The position numbers were made by a program, and so were the translations under genes. Of a stretch of 5,843 nucleotides of DNA, positions 1-5,843 are shown piece by piece. The DNA comes from Candidatus Aphodoplasma excrementigallinarum (lineage in GTDB: Bacteria; Bacillota; Clostridia; UBA1381; UMGS1253): NCBI GenBank assembly GCA_018713805.1, contig DVOF01000213.1, positions 1 to 5,843 of the forward strand, in the 5' to 3' direction. The notes under the pieces are model-generated. The model had not been told where the DNA came from. It did no database searches and saw nothing but the letters and a program-made list of their open reading frames with translations. Numbering within the stretch: the first letter of the stretch is position 1; every line of letters begins with the position of its first letter.

Positions 1-37
1 AGTGGAAACACGGTTTTCCTTGCCTTTTGTGCCAAGA

Positions 38-43
38 TATAAT
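38..43 (+). promoter_or_regulatory. Possible -10 element (TATAAT) upstream of rdgB
   Basis: A perfect TATAAT lies 35 bases before the rdgB start and would give a leader of about 30 nt. The matching -35 position (around 14-20, TTTTCCT) is poor. A perfect TTGACA at 50-55 sits too close to the ribosome binding site and has no -10 at the right distance. The gene may instead be read from further upstream, since the left edge cuts off the context. Confidence 0.35.
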
Positions 44-62
44 ATGATATTGACAAATGGAC

Positions 63-69
63 AAGGAGG
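63..69 (+). promoter_or_regulatory. Ribosome binding site of rdgB (AAGGAGG)
   Basis: A near-perfect anti-16S match lies 9 nt before the ATG at 79 and 12 nt before the ATG at 82. The spacing favours the first of the two tandem ATG codons, though the family-typical N-terminus (MKIVAATNN) begins at the second. The choice changes the protein by one residue only. Confidence 0.8.
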
Positions 70-78
70 AAACGGAGT

Positions 79-675
79 ATGATGAAAATTGTGGCGGCGA
101 CAAATAATAAAGGAAAAGTGAAGGAAATCAAATCAATTCTGGGTGGGATTGGACTTGAGGTCGTAAGCCAGGGCGAAATCGGGCTTGATCTTGACGTAGA
201 GGAAACCGGAACGACATTTGAAGAAAATGCGCTTTTGAAAGCGCGGGCTGCGGCGCAGGCTTCTGGCATGAGCGCGCTGGCGGATGATTCCGGGCTGTGC
301 GTCGACGCGCTTGACGGCGCGCCCGGCGTATATTCGGCCCGTTATGCTGGGGAAGGCGCCACTGACGCTATGCTGATTGAAAAGCTTCTCACAGTCATGA
401 GCGGTGTGCCGGAGGAGAAGCGAGGCGCACAGTTTGTAAGCGTTGTCGCGCTTGTGACGCCGGAGGGGAAAGAATTTACGGCGCGGGGAAGCGCGAATGG
501 CTTTATCACCGAATCGCCTTGCGGCAGCGGCGGGTTTGGGTATGACCCGGTATTTTTCTCGTCAGAACTGAAAAAGACGTATGCACAGATGAGCGATGCG
601 GAAAAAAACCGGGTCAGCCACCGTTACCGCGCGTTGATGGAGCTGAAAAAGATTCTCTCTAACGAGCTGCAATAA
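79..675 (+). CDS. rdgB: RdgB/HAM1 family XTP/dITP pyrophosphatase
   Basis: This is a cytosolic house-cleaning enzyme. The family hydrolyses the non-canonical purine nucleotides ITP, dITP and XTP to monophosphate and pyrophosphate, which keeps deaminated bases out of DNA and RNA. The 198-residue product has the normal family length and every signature block visible by eye: the substrate-binding N-terminal strand ATNNKGKVKEI (residues 6-16), the acidic catalytic block DDSGLCVDALDGAPGVYSAR (69-88, with D69/D70 as likely metal and general-base residues), GFGYDPVF (152-159) and the C-terminal SHR (180-182) before an Arg-Ala-Leu helix. The reading frame is intact and preceded by a strong ribosome binding site. 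The next gene begins 79 bases downstream with no recognisable terminator between, so co-transcription is possible. In many Firmicutes rdgB follows rph, but the upstream gene lies outside this window. Identification is firm; the exact start is uncertain by one codon. Confidence 0.96.
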   Translation: MMKIVAATNNKGKVKEIKSILGGIGLEVVSQGEIGLDLDVEETGTTFEENALLKARAAAQASGMSALADDSGLCVDALDGAPGVYSARYAGEGATDAMLIEKLLTVMSGVPEEKRGAQFVSVVALVTPEGKEFTARGSANGFITESPCGSGGFGYDPVFFSSELKKTYAQMSDAEKNRVSHRYRALMELKKILSNELQ

Positions 676-739
676 AGCGTTTCTGCGCGCTGCAACATAA
701 TGCGGGAGTTTGGACCATAGAATAGTAAAAACGAGAAAC

Positions 740-744
740 AGGAG
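740..744 (+). promoter_or_regulatory. Ribosome binding site deciding the dac start (AGGAG)
   Basis: AGGAG lies 10 nt before the ATG at 755. The reading frame is open further upstream to a TTG at 710, but the GGGAG at 704-708 leaves a spacer of only one base. Starting at 755 also gives a normal signal peptide, so the longer form is unlikely. Confidence 0.7.
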
Positions 745-754
745 TGTGTATTGG

Positions 755-1873
755 ATGAAACGGTACTTTTGTTTGGTTTTTGCTGTTCTTTTTTTGTTCC
801 AAACCGGGGGCACGCCACCGGTCCGCGCCGAATCCGCAGCTAGTTACTGTGTAATCGACGCAGTCACGGGGCGGGTACTATATGAAAAGGACGCCTACAC
901 AAAACGGGGTATGGCGAGCACGACAAAAATCATGACTGCGCTCGTCGCGCTGGAGCGCGCAAATCCAAACGACATTGCGACCGTCAGCAATAACGCGTCA
1001 CGGACGGAAGGCTCCTCGCTTTACCTGAAGGCTGGGGAAAAGATGACCATTTCCGATCTGGTGTACGGCCTTATGCTCAATTCTGGAAATGATGCTGCTG
1101 TTGTGCTGGCAGAACATATCGGCGGCGACGTGGAAACATTTGCGGGTATGATGAACGACATGGCGCGCGAAATCGGGGCGGACTCGACGCATTTTAAAAA
1201 CCCGAACGGCCTGCATGACGACGGCCACTACACAACGGCTTATGACCTCGCGCTGATCACGCGACGCGCTATGCGGAACGAAACGTTCCGCAAGATTGTT
1301 GCAACAAAAAAATACACAATTGAAACGGCCGATACGAAGCGAAAAATCTATTTGTCCAACCATAACAAGCTGCTTAACTCGCTCGAAGGGTGCGACGGGG
1401 TCAAGACCGGCTTTACCAAAAAAACGGGCCGGTGCCTCGTTTCCTCTGTGACGCGGGACGGCTGGCAGGCGATTTGTGTGACGCTCAATGCAGGCGACGA
1501 TTGGAACGACCATACGTCGCTCATGAACAAAGCGTTTTCAGAATATCAGAACCGGCGCGTCATCGCAAAAGGGCAGTTTATCAAAACCGTTCCCGTTGCG
1601 GGCGGGAACCCGGACTGCGTCGGAGCGGTAGCCGATACGGACATTTTTATTCCAGCCAAGGAAAACGAAACCTTTGATTTTGAAGTCCTTTACCATATTG
1701 ACAGTACGCTTTCTGCACCTGTGGCACAGGGGCAACCGCTCGGGAGCATAGAGCTTACACTGAACGGGAAAACCTTCGCGGCGGCGGGGCTGGTCAGCGA
1801 CCGATTTGCCGAAATGACAAAACGGGCGAGTTATCTGGATAAACTACGTGTGATTTTAGGCAGTTTGATCTGA
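755..1873 (+). CDS. dacF: Exported D-alanyl-D-alanine carboxypeptidase, PBP5/DacF type (serine peptidase S11)
   Basis: This low-molecular-weight penicillin-binding protein removes the terminal D-Ala from peptidoglycan pentapeptides and so limits cross-linking. It acts on the outer face of the membrane. The product is 372 residues, close to B. subtilis DacF. It begins with a signal peptide: basic MKR, a hydrophobic stretch at 5-16, and likely cleavage after VRA (residue 25). The three catalytic motifs of the family are present and in order: SxxK as STTK at 55-58 (S55 nucleophile), SGN at 110-112 and KTG at 217-219. A C-terminal beta-rich domain (about 270-350) follows, ending in a short basic, partly hydrophobic helix (about 350-372) that could be the usual amphipathic membrane anchor. 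The frame is open back to a TTG at 710, but ATG 755 has the better ribosome binding site and signal peptide. The family is certain. The symbol is a best guess among the dacA/dacB/dacF paralogues, which differ in growth or sporulation role. Confidence 0.93.
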   Translation: MKRYFCLVFAVLFLFQTGGTPPVRAESAASYCVIDAVTGRVLYEKDAYTKRGMASTTKIMTALVALERANPNDIATVSNNASRTEGSSLYLKAGEKMTISDLVYGLMLNSGNDAAVVLAEHIGGDVETFAGMMNDMAREIGADSTHFKNPNGLHDDGHYTTAYDLALITRRAMRNETFRKIVATKKYTIETADTKRKIYLSNHNKLLNSLEGCDGVKTGFTKKTGRCLVSSVTRDGWQAICVTLNAGDDWNDHTSLMNKAFSEYQNRRVIAKGQFIKTVPVAGGNPDCVGAVADTDIFIPAKENETFDFEVLYHIDSTLSAPVAQGQPLGSIELTLNGKTFAAAGLVSDRFAEMTKRASYLDKLRVILGSLI

Positions 1874-1886
1874 CAGAAAAGATATC

Positions 1887-1944
1887 TACACAAAAAAAGA
1901 TTATTTTACACACACATTATATAAAATTTACACAAAAAACGATT
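1887..1944 (+). repeat. Three helically phased TACACA elements upstream of the lyase promoter
   Basis: TACACA occurs at 1887, 1907 and 1929, spaced 20 and 22 bases apart, or about two DNA turns each. The outer two belong to a longer direct repeat: 1887-1902 and 1929-1944 match at 15 of 16 bases (TACAC, A-run, GATT), offset by exactly 42 bases. Each of these two contains an A-tract of 6-7 bases. The last copy runs into the -35 box at 1943. It could be a binding array for a regulator or phased, curved DNA that helps the promoter. The repeat is directly visible; the function is inference. Confidence 0.5.
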
Positions 1945-1971
1945 GCAACTTATTGGGATTCATTGTATAAT
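1943..1971 (+). promoter_or_regulatory. Sigma-A-type promoter of the polysaccharide lyase gene
   Basis: The -35 box TTGCAA (1943-1948, 4 of 6 to TTGACA) is followed after exactly 17 bases by a perfect -10 box TATAAT (1966-1971). Transcription would begin near 1978, giving a leader of about 30 nt that holds the ribosome binding site. The AT-rich sequence upstream could contribute as an UP-like element. It indicates that the lyase is transcribed independently of the two genes before it. Confidence 0.75.
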
Positions 1972-1992
1972 CAAATTACAGTGAATAAACCC

Positions 1993-2000
1993 AAAGGAGG
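1993..2000 (+). promoter_or_regulatory. Ribosome binding site of the lyase gene (AAAGGAGG)
   Basis: A full AAGGAGG core lies 8 nt before the ATG at 2009. It fixes the start of the long open frame and agrees with a signal peptide beginning at that codon. Confidence 0.85.
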
Positions 2001-2008
2001 AAGAAAAC

Positions 2009-5000
2009 ATGAAGAGGGCAACAAAGAAAGTAGTTTCACTCTTCGCCACGCTTGCACTGTTGCTGAGTCTGTTTAACGGATACGGCGCGGTGTATGCTGC
2101 GGACGTATTTTCTGTGGATACGCTGATTGAAGCGGAAGACACGACGCTTGGCACGGGCGCATTGGAGACAGAGGATGAAACGGCGAGCGGCGGAAAGTAC
2201 ATAACGTCGTCCGGGGAACGGGTGGATGACCCGGCGACGGTCAAGAACCCGGATATCGTATTTACCGTAAATATCCCTTCGGACGGGACGTATGCCGTTT
2301 ATGCTAAGGTAATTATTTTGGACGACGGCCGGGATTCGTACCACTTTAAGTGGGATGGAGACGCGTGGGAAACGGTACATCCGGGCGCAAAAGGAACAAA
2401 CTATGTATGGCTCAAGCTTTCGGAAAAGGAATTGACAGCCGGCGACCATATGTTTTATTGGACACACCGGGAATCATTGGCGATTTATGACGCGTTTTTT
2501 GTAACGGCAGACGCGACGAAGCTCCCGGCAATCAGCGGCGGCCCGGCGGCTTCGTCGGAACCCGGGACATCGGTTGACAGCGGGAAATACAACCAGTTTA
2601 AGACGGAGGGCGGCTCCGTGATGTTTGAGGCAGAGGAAGCTTCGATCAATGAAGCCCTTGTTGGAGTAGTGGAGTCGGAAAGTGCGTCGGGCGGAAAAGG
2701 CGTTCGTATGAATAAAGACGACCGCAACGTTCCCGCAGTTGACGCAGAAGCCGGCATTGGATTTGAAATCGTTGCCGACAAAACTGGCACCTATAACGTA
2801 TGGGTACGGCAATCCTGTATGACGGAAGGCAACGACTCGTGCTTTATGTCTGTCAATGGTGCGGAATACAAAGATCAGGGACTACAGAGAGGCTCGGTAG
2901 ACGAGAACGATTTTAGGTGGCAAAAGCTCGGCACAATGTCGCTTACAGAAGGGGGAACGGGTTCGATCCGGATTATCCCGCGCGAAACGGGCGCAATCAT
3001 GGACCGGTTCATTATAACCGCCAATCTTTCGTATATGCCCTCCGGAATGGGAGAGCTGCCGAGCGAAGCGGGGAGCTCAGTAATACCGTTCCCGGAGGGA
3101 CAGTATCCGCTTCCAAGCATCACCCCGCCGCCGGAGCATCCAAGACTGATGTTCCGGGCGCAGGATATGGATACGATAAAGGCAAATATGGAAGCTGAAG
3201 AATCGGCGGCGGCTGTTGCCGAGTTCAACGCACTGAAGGAAGAGAGCTTTGACGGCAACCTGCCCGAAAAGGAAACGTCGAACTATGACGGCCAGAAGCT
3301 CGGTATCATCGAAGCAAAGGCCTTCGACTATATCATGTATGGCAACGAGCAGCATGCAAGGGAAGCCATTGAGGCAATCAAGAACTATGCGAGAACCTGT
3401 ACTTACATAGGATTGCATGACTATACGCGCCAGATGGGACATGTGCTCTTTACGGCGGCGGAAGTATATGACTGGTGCTATCCGGTTTTGACCGATGAAG
3501 ATAAAGAAGAGATCGTTGCTCTGTGCCAAGGGATTGGGTTGAATATGGAAATCGGCTTCCCGCCGAGCGGCCAGAGCGCGGTTTGCGGACACGCCGGCGA
3601 AATGCAGCTTTTGCGCGACTGGCTCTCGCTTGCGATTGCGACCTATGACGAGTATCCGGACATCTATAACTTCGTTGGCGGCCGATTCTTCAGCGAATTT
3701 GTGCCGGTAAGGAATTATTGGTTTACGTCCGAAGCGCATCACCAGGGCAGCGCATACGGAAGCAGCAGTCGTCACGAATGCGAACTGTGGTCGCAGTGGC
3801 TGATTTACCGGATGAGCGGCGAAACGGTATATATCCCGGAAATGAGCCAGGTGGTATACCAGTGGATTTACACGCGCCGTCCGGATGGGCAGCTTCTGCG
3901 TGAAGGCGACGACTATAACGAGGGCATAGGGAAAAACAAGTATTGGAATACAATAGCTGGTCCGTTGTTCTATGCGTCCAACTTCTATAAAGACCCGGTT
4001 TTGAAAAAGCAGTTTTTGAGAGACGGAGGCGTGTCCAACTTTAAATACGATATGTGGTCGCTTACGCCGGTTCAGTTTTTGATATTCAACGACCCGACCA
4101 TCGGCAAAGAAGACATTGATACGCTGCCGCTGACGAAGTATTTTGATTCGCCTTTGGGCGCTATGGTCGCGCGCACGGGCTGGAACATGGGTATGGATTC
4201 GCCCGATGTGCTCGCTTACATGAAGATCGGCGAGCTTTGGGGAGCGAACCACAACCACAGGGATGCGGGCAACTTCCAGATTTACTATAAGGGTATCTTA
4301 GCGAGTGAATCGGGATATTATGAAAGCTATGGCACAGACCATGATGCAAATTATAACAAGGCGTCAATTGCGCACAATACGCTTTTGATCAGTTCGGATT
4401 CTGATCCAATCGGTAACCAGCGCATACCGGGAGGCGAGCCGGCTACGCTGGAAACCTGGCTGAGGGACGACGTTTACCGGACGGGCGAAGTGATCGGGCA
4501 CGAGTTTGGCCCCGATACGCAGGAGCCTGAATATTCCTACATTGCCGGCGATATTGCAAGAGCATATGGCAGCAATGTGGATGAGGCGGTCCGCTCCATG
4601 ATCTTTATGCCGCTCGAGGATGAGGATCATCCGGCTGCGTTTGTCGTATTCGACAAGGTCACGACAGAGAACGCAGACGCGAAAAAGACCTTCATGCTGC
4701 ATATGCAGGAAGAGCCGGAAGTTGACGGCAACGTCTCGATTATCAAGCGGCAGAATGACGGCTACAACGGCATGCTGACGAACCAGACGCTTCTGCCTGC
4801 GTCGCCCACAATTGAAAAGATCGGCGGCGAGGGCAAAGAATTCTGGATGGGTGACAGGAACTATGCGCTGCAAAGCTCGATCAATAACGAAACCTCACTG
4901 GAAGCCGGCTGGGGCAGGATCGAGATTTCTCCGTCGACCGAAAACAACACGGATTACTTCCTGAACGTTATGTACGTCAATGACGCGGATAAAGACCTTG

Positions 5001-5843
5001 CGCTTGAAGAGGCAGAACTGATCGAAAACGACAGCGTAGCAGGCGCAAAGATATTCAACCGTGTGGCGGTATTCAGTAAAAACAAAGACCGCATTACAGA
5101 TTCGGTAAGCTTTGATGTGCCTGGGAATGAAACGGAACTGAAGGTAAATGTAGCTGGTTTGCAGGCTGGCACATGGACAATCAAAGCCAATGGGACTGAG
5201 CTTGGGACGCAGGTTGCAACCGAGGACGGCGGTATCATCTACTTTACGGCGCCTGCGGGCAGCTATGAGCTCGTGTATACAAGCGCGGACAGCAACAAGA
5301 CCTTTGAACAGGGAAATCCGCCGGAAGCAACGGAAGGGATTTCCGTGAGACTCAACAGCAACTATCTCTATTCCGATGTTCCGCCTATGACGGTCAATGA
5401 CCGGGCGCTTGTTCCGATGCGCGCACTGTTTGAGGCGCTCAATGCAGATGTAACATGGGACGAGGCGACTGCAACCACGACCGCGACGAACAGCTACACT
5501 TCGATTCAGCTGACGGAGGGGCAGACGACGGCGTATATCAATGGCGAACCTGTCGAGCTTGAGACACCGGCGCAGATTATCCAGGACCGCTTCCTTGTTC
5601 CGCTCCGCTTTGTGGCTGAGTCGCTCGGCGCAACGGTAGAGTGGGATCCGTATGGACAGATCATCGATATAACGGCCAGAGTGGAAACAAAAAAATGGGA
5701 TATTGAAAACCTGATCGATATTCAGAGTGCGGTACAGAGCGGCGACGACGGCAACGGAAATACGATCTTGAACAGCTTTGACGGCTTGCTGTCAACACGT
5801 TGGGCGCCGGAAGGCAAGGACGGCGACGCGTGGGGTATATATG
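2009..5843 (+). CDS. Secreted modular heparinase II/III-family polysaccharide lyase, 3' end beyond window
   Basis: The frame is open for 1278 complete codons to the window edge, with no stop or frameshift. Seen by translation: signal peptide 1-30 (basic MKRATKK, hydrophobic core, cleavage near VYA); a first beta-sandwich module (about 36-167, opening LIEAED); a second (about 201-345, opening VMFEAEEAS), both resembling CBM6/CBM35-type modules; a Pro-rich linker; an alpha/alpha toroid from H377 (HPRLMF); a beta-sandwich from about 712 to 1091; a copper-amine-oxidase-N-like module (1111-1222, with paired LVPMR and LVPLR motifs); and the start of an F5/8 type C module (1230 onward, DGLLSTRW). 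By eye the catalytic residues of Pedobacter heparinase II (PL21) correspond to H528, E531, Y583 and H748, the last inside NHNHRDAGNFQIYYKG. Family enzymes cleave uronic-acid-containing polysaccharides by beta-elimination. Heparan sulfate or another acidic glycan is plausible, but the substrate cannot be read from sequence. It has its own promoter. Family is confident, substrate and sugar-binding roles are inferred, and any cell-wall anchor would lie past the edge. Confidence 0.9.
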   Translation, partial: MKRATKKVVSLFATLALLLSLFNGYGAVYAADVFSVDTLIEAEDTTLGTGALETEDETASGGKYITSSGERVDDPATVKNPDIVFTVNIPSDGTYAVYAKVIILDDGRDSYHFKWDGDAWETVHPGAKGTNYVWLKLSEKELTAGDHMFYWTHRESLAIYDAFFVTADATKLPAISGGPAASSEPGTSVDSGKYNQFKTEGGSVMFEAEEASINEALVGVVESESASGGKGVRMNKDDRNVPAVDAEAGIGFEIVADKTGTYNVWVRQSCMTEGNDSCFMSVNGAEYKDQGLQRGSVDENDFRWQKLGTMSLTEGGTGSIRIIPRETGAIMDRFIITANLSYMPSGMGELPSEAGSSVIPFPEGQYPLPSITPPPEHPRLMFRAQDMDTIKANMEAEESAAAVAEFNALKEESFDGNLPEKETSNYDGQKLGIIEAKAFDYIMYGNEQHAREAIEAIKNYARTCTYIGLHDYTRQMGHVLFTAAEVYDWCYPVLTDEDKEEIVALCQGIGLNMEIGFPPSGQSAVCGHAGEMQLLRDWLSLAIATYDEYPDIYNFVGGRFFSEFVPVRNYWFTSEAHHQGSAYGSSSRHECELWSQWLIYRMSGETVYIPEMSQVVYQWIYTRRPDGQLLREGDDYNEGIGKNKYWNTIAGPLFYASNFYKDPVLKKQFLRDGGVSNFKYDMWSLTPVQFLIFNDPTIGKEDIDTLPLTKYFDSPLGAMVARTGWNMGMDSPDVLAYMKIGELWGANHNHRDAGNFQIYYKGILASESGYYESYGTDHDANYNKASIAHNTLLISSDSDPIGNQRIPGGEPATLETWLRDDVYRTGEVIGHEFGPDTQEPEYSYIAGDIARAYGSNVDEAVRSMIFMPLEDEDHPAAFVVFDKVTTENADAKKTFMLHMQEEPEVDGNVSIIKRQNDGYNGMLTNQTLLPASPTIEKIGGEGKEFWMGDRNYALQSSINNETSLEAGWGRIEISPSTENNTDYFLNVMYVNDADKDLALEEAELIENDSVAGAKIFNRVAVFSKNKDRITDSVSFDVPGNETELKVNVAGLQAGTWTIKANGTELGTQVATEDGGIIYFTAPAGSYELVYTSADSNKTFEQGNPPEATEGISVRLNSNYLYSDVPPMTVNDRALVPMRALFEALNADVTWDEATATTTATNSYTSIQLTEGQTTAYINGEPVELETPAQIIQDRFLVPLRFVAESLGATVEWDPYGQIIDITARVETKKWDIENLIDIQSAVQSGDDGNGNTILNSFDGLLSTRWAPEGKDGDAWGIY

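Noticed and set aside
50..55. A perfect TTGACA as a -35 box
   Set aside because: A -10 box would have to fall at about 73-78, inside the region between the ribosome binding site and the start codon, where the sequence is CGGAGT. It is most likely coincidental.
710..754. A 15-codon N-terminal extension of the carboxypeptidase from a TTG start
   Set aside because: The TTG has a ribosome-binding-like sequence only one base away, and the extension would place charged residues before an already complete signal peptide.
998..1513. A 171-codon minus-strand open frame inside the carboxypeptidase gene
   Set aside because: It is antisense to the SGN and KTG motif region of a clear S11 peptidase, and its translation is rich in Arg and His with no recognisable domain.
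1920..1925. TATAAA as an alternative -10 box
   Set aside because: No -35-like sequence lies 16-18 bases upstream, while the TATAAT at 1966 has both a better match and a correctly spaced -35.
1874..1930. A terminator for the carboxypeptidase gene
   Set aside because: The only palindromes are short and AT-rich (AGATATCT at 1880-1887, TTATATAA at 1917-1924). There is no stable GC stem followed by a T-run, so no intrinsic terminator can be supported.
3077..4258. A 393-codon open frame on the minus strand
   Set aside because: It lies wholly antisense to the lyase catalytic region, whose + frame has conserved catalytic motifs. It has no ribosome binding site that I could see and its translation resembles no known protein. 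The codon usage of the real gene keeps this antisense frame open by chance.
4364..4873. A 169-codon minus-strand open frame inside the lyase gene
   Set aside because: It is antisense to the lyase beta-sandwich and has no supporting start signal or recognisable product.

Overview
This window is most likely from a Gram-positive bacterium of the Clostridia or a related Firmicutes group. The pointers are strong AGGAGG ribosome binding sites, an AT-rich intergenic region with a textbook vegetative promoter, a DacF-sized penicillin-binding protein, and a secreted enzyme that carries a 'copper amine oxidase N-terminal' module, a domain common in Firmicutes surface proteins. The genes themselves are of moderate GC. 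No taxon can be named from this sequence alone. All three genes are on the + strand.

Bases 1-78 are a short leader with a possible promoter and a strong ribosome binding site. Bases 79-675 encode the RdgB/HAM1 (inosine/xanthosine triphosphate) pyrophosphatase, which cleans the nucleotide pool. Bases 755-1873 encode an exported D-alanyl-D-alanine carboxypeptidase of the DacF/PBP5 type, which trims peptidoglycan stem peptides. These two genes lie close together and may share a transcript. No terminator was found after either of them.

Bases 1874-2008 are an AT-rich intergenic region. It holds a clear sigma-A-type promoter (TTGCAA, 17 bp, TATAAT) and, upstream of it, three TACACA elements spaced about two helical turns apart. 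This promoter drives the gene that fills the rest of the window.

From 2009 to the right edge (5843) there is one uninterrupted reading frame of at least 1278 residues that does not end here. It encodes a secreted modular polysaccharide lyase of the heparinase II/III superfamily. Its layout is: signal peptide, two carbohydrate-binding-like beta-sandwich modules, an alpha/alpha-toroid plus beta-sandwich catalytic unit with the expected His/Glu/Tyr/His residues, a copper-amine-oxidase-N-like module, and the beginning of an F5/8 type C (discoidin, CBM32-like) module.

The first two genes are housekeeping. The third is an accessory gene for using or remodelling an acidic polysaccharide, with its own promoter. 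I see no mobile element, CRISPR array, RNA gene or obviously new defence-like system. The points most worth a second look are the lyase architecture, its metal-site variation and the phased repeats before its promoter.
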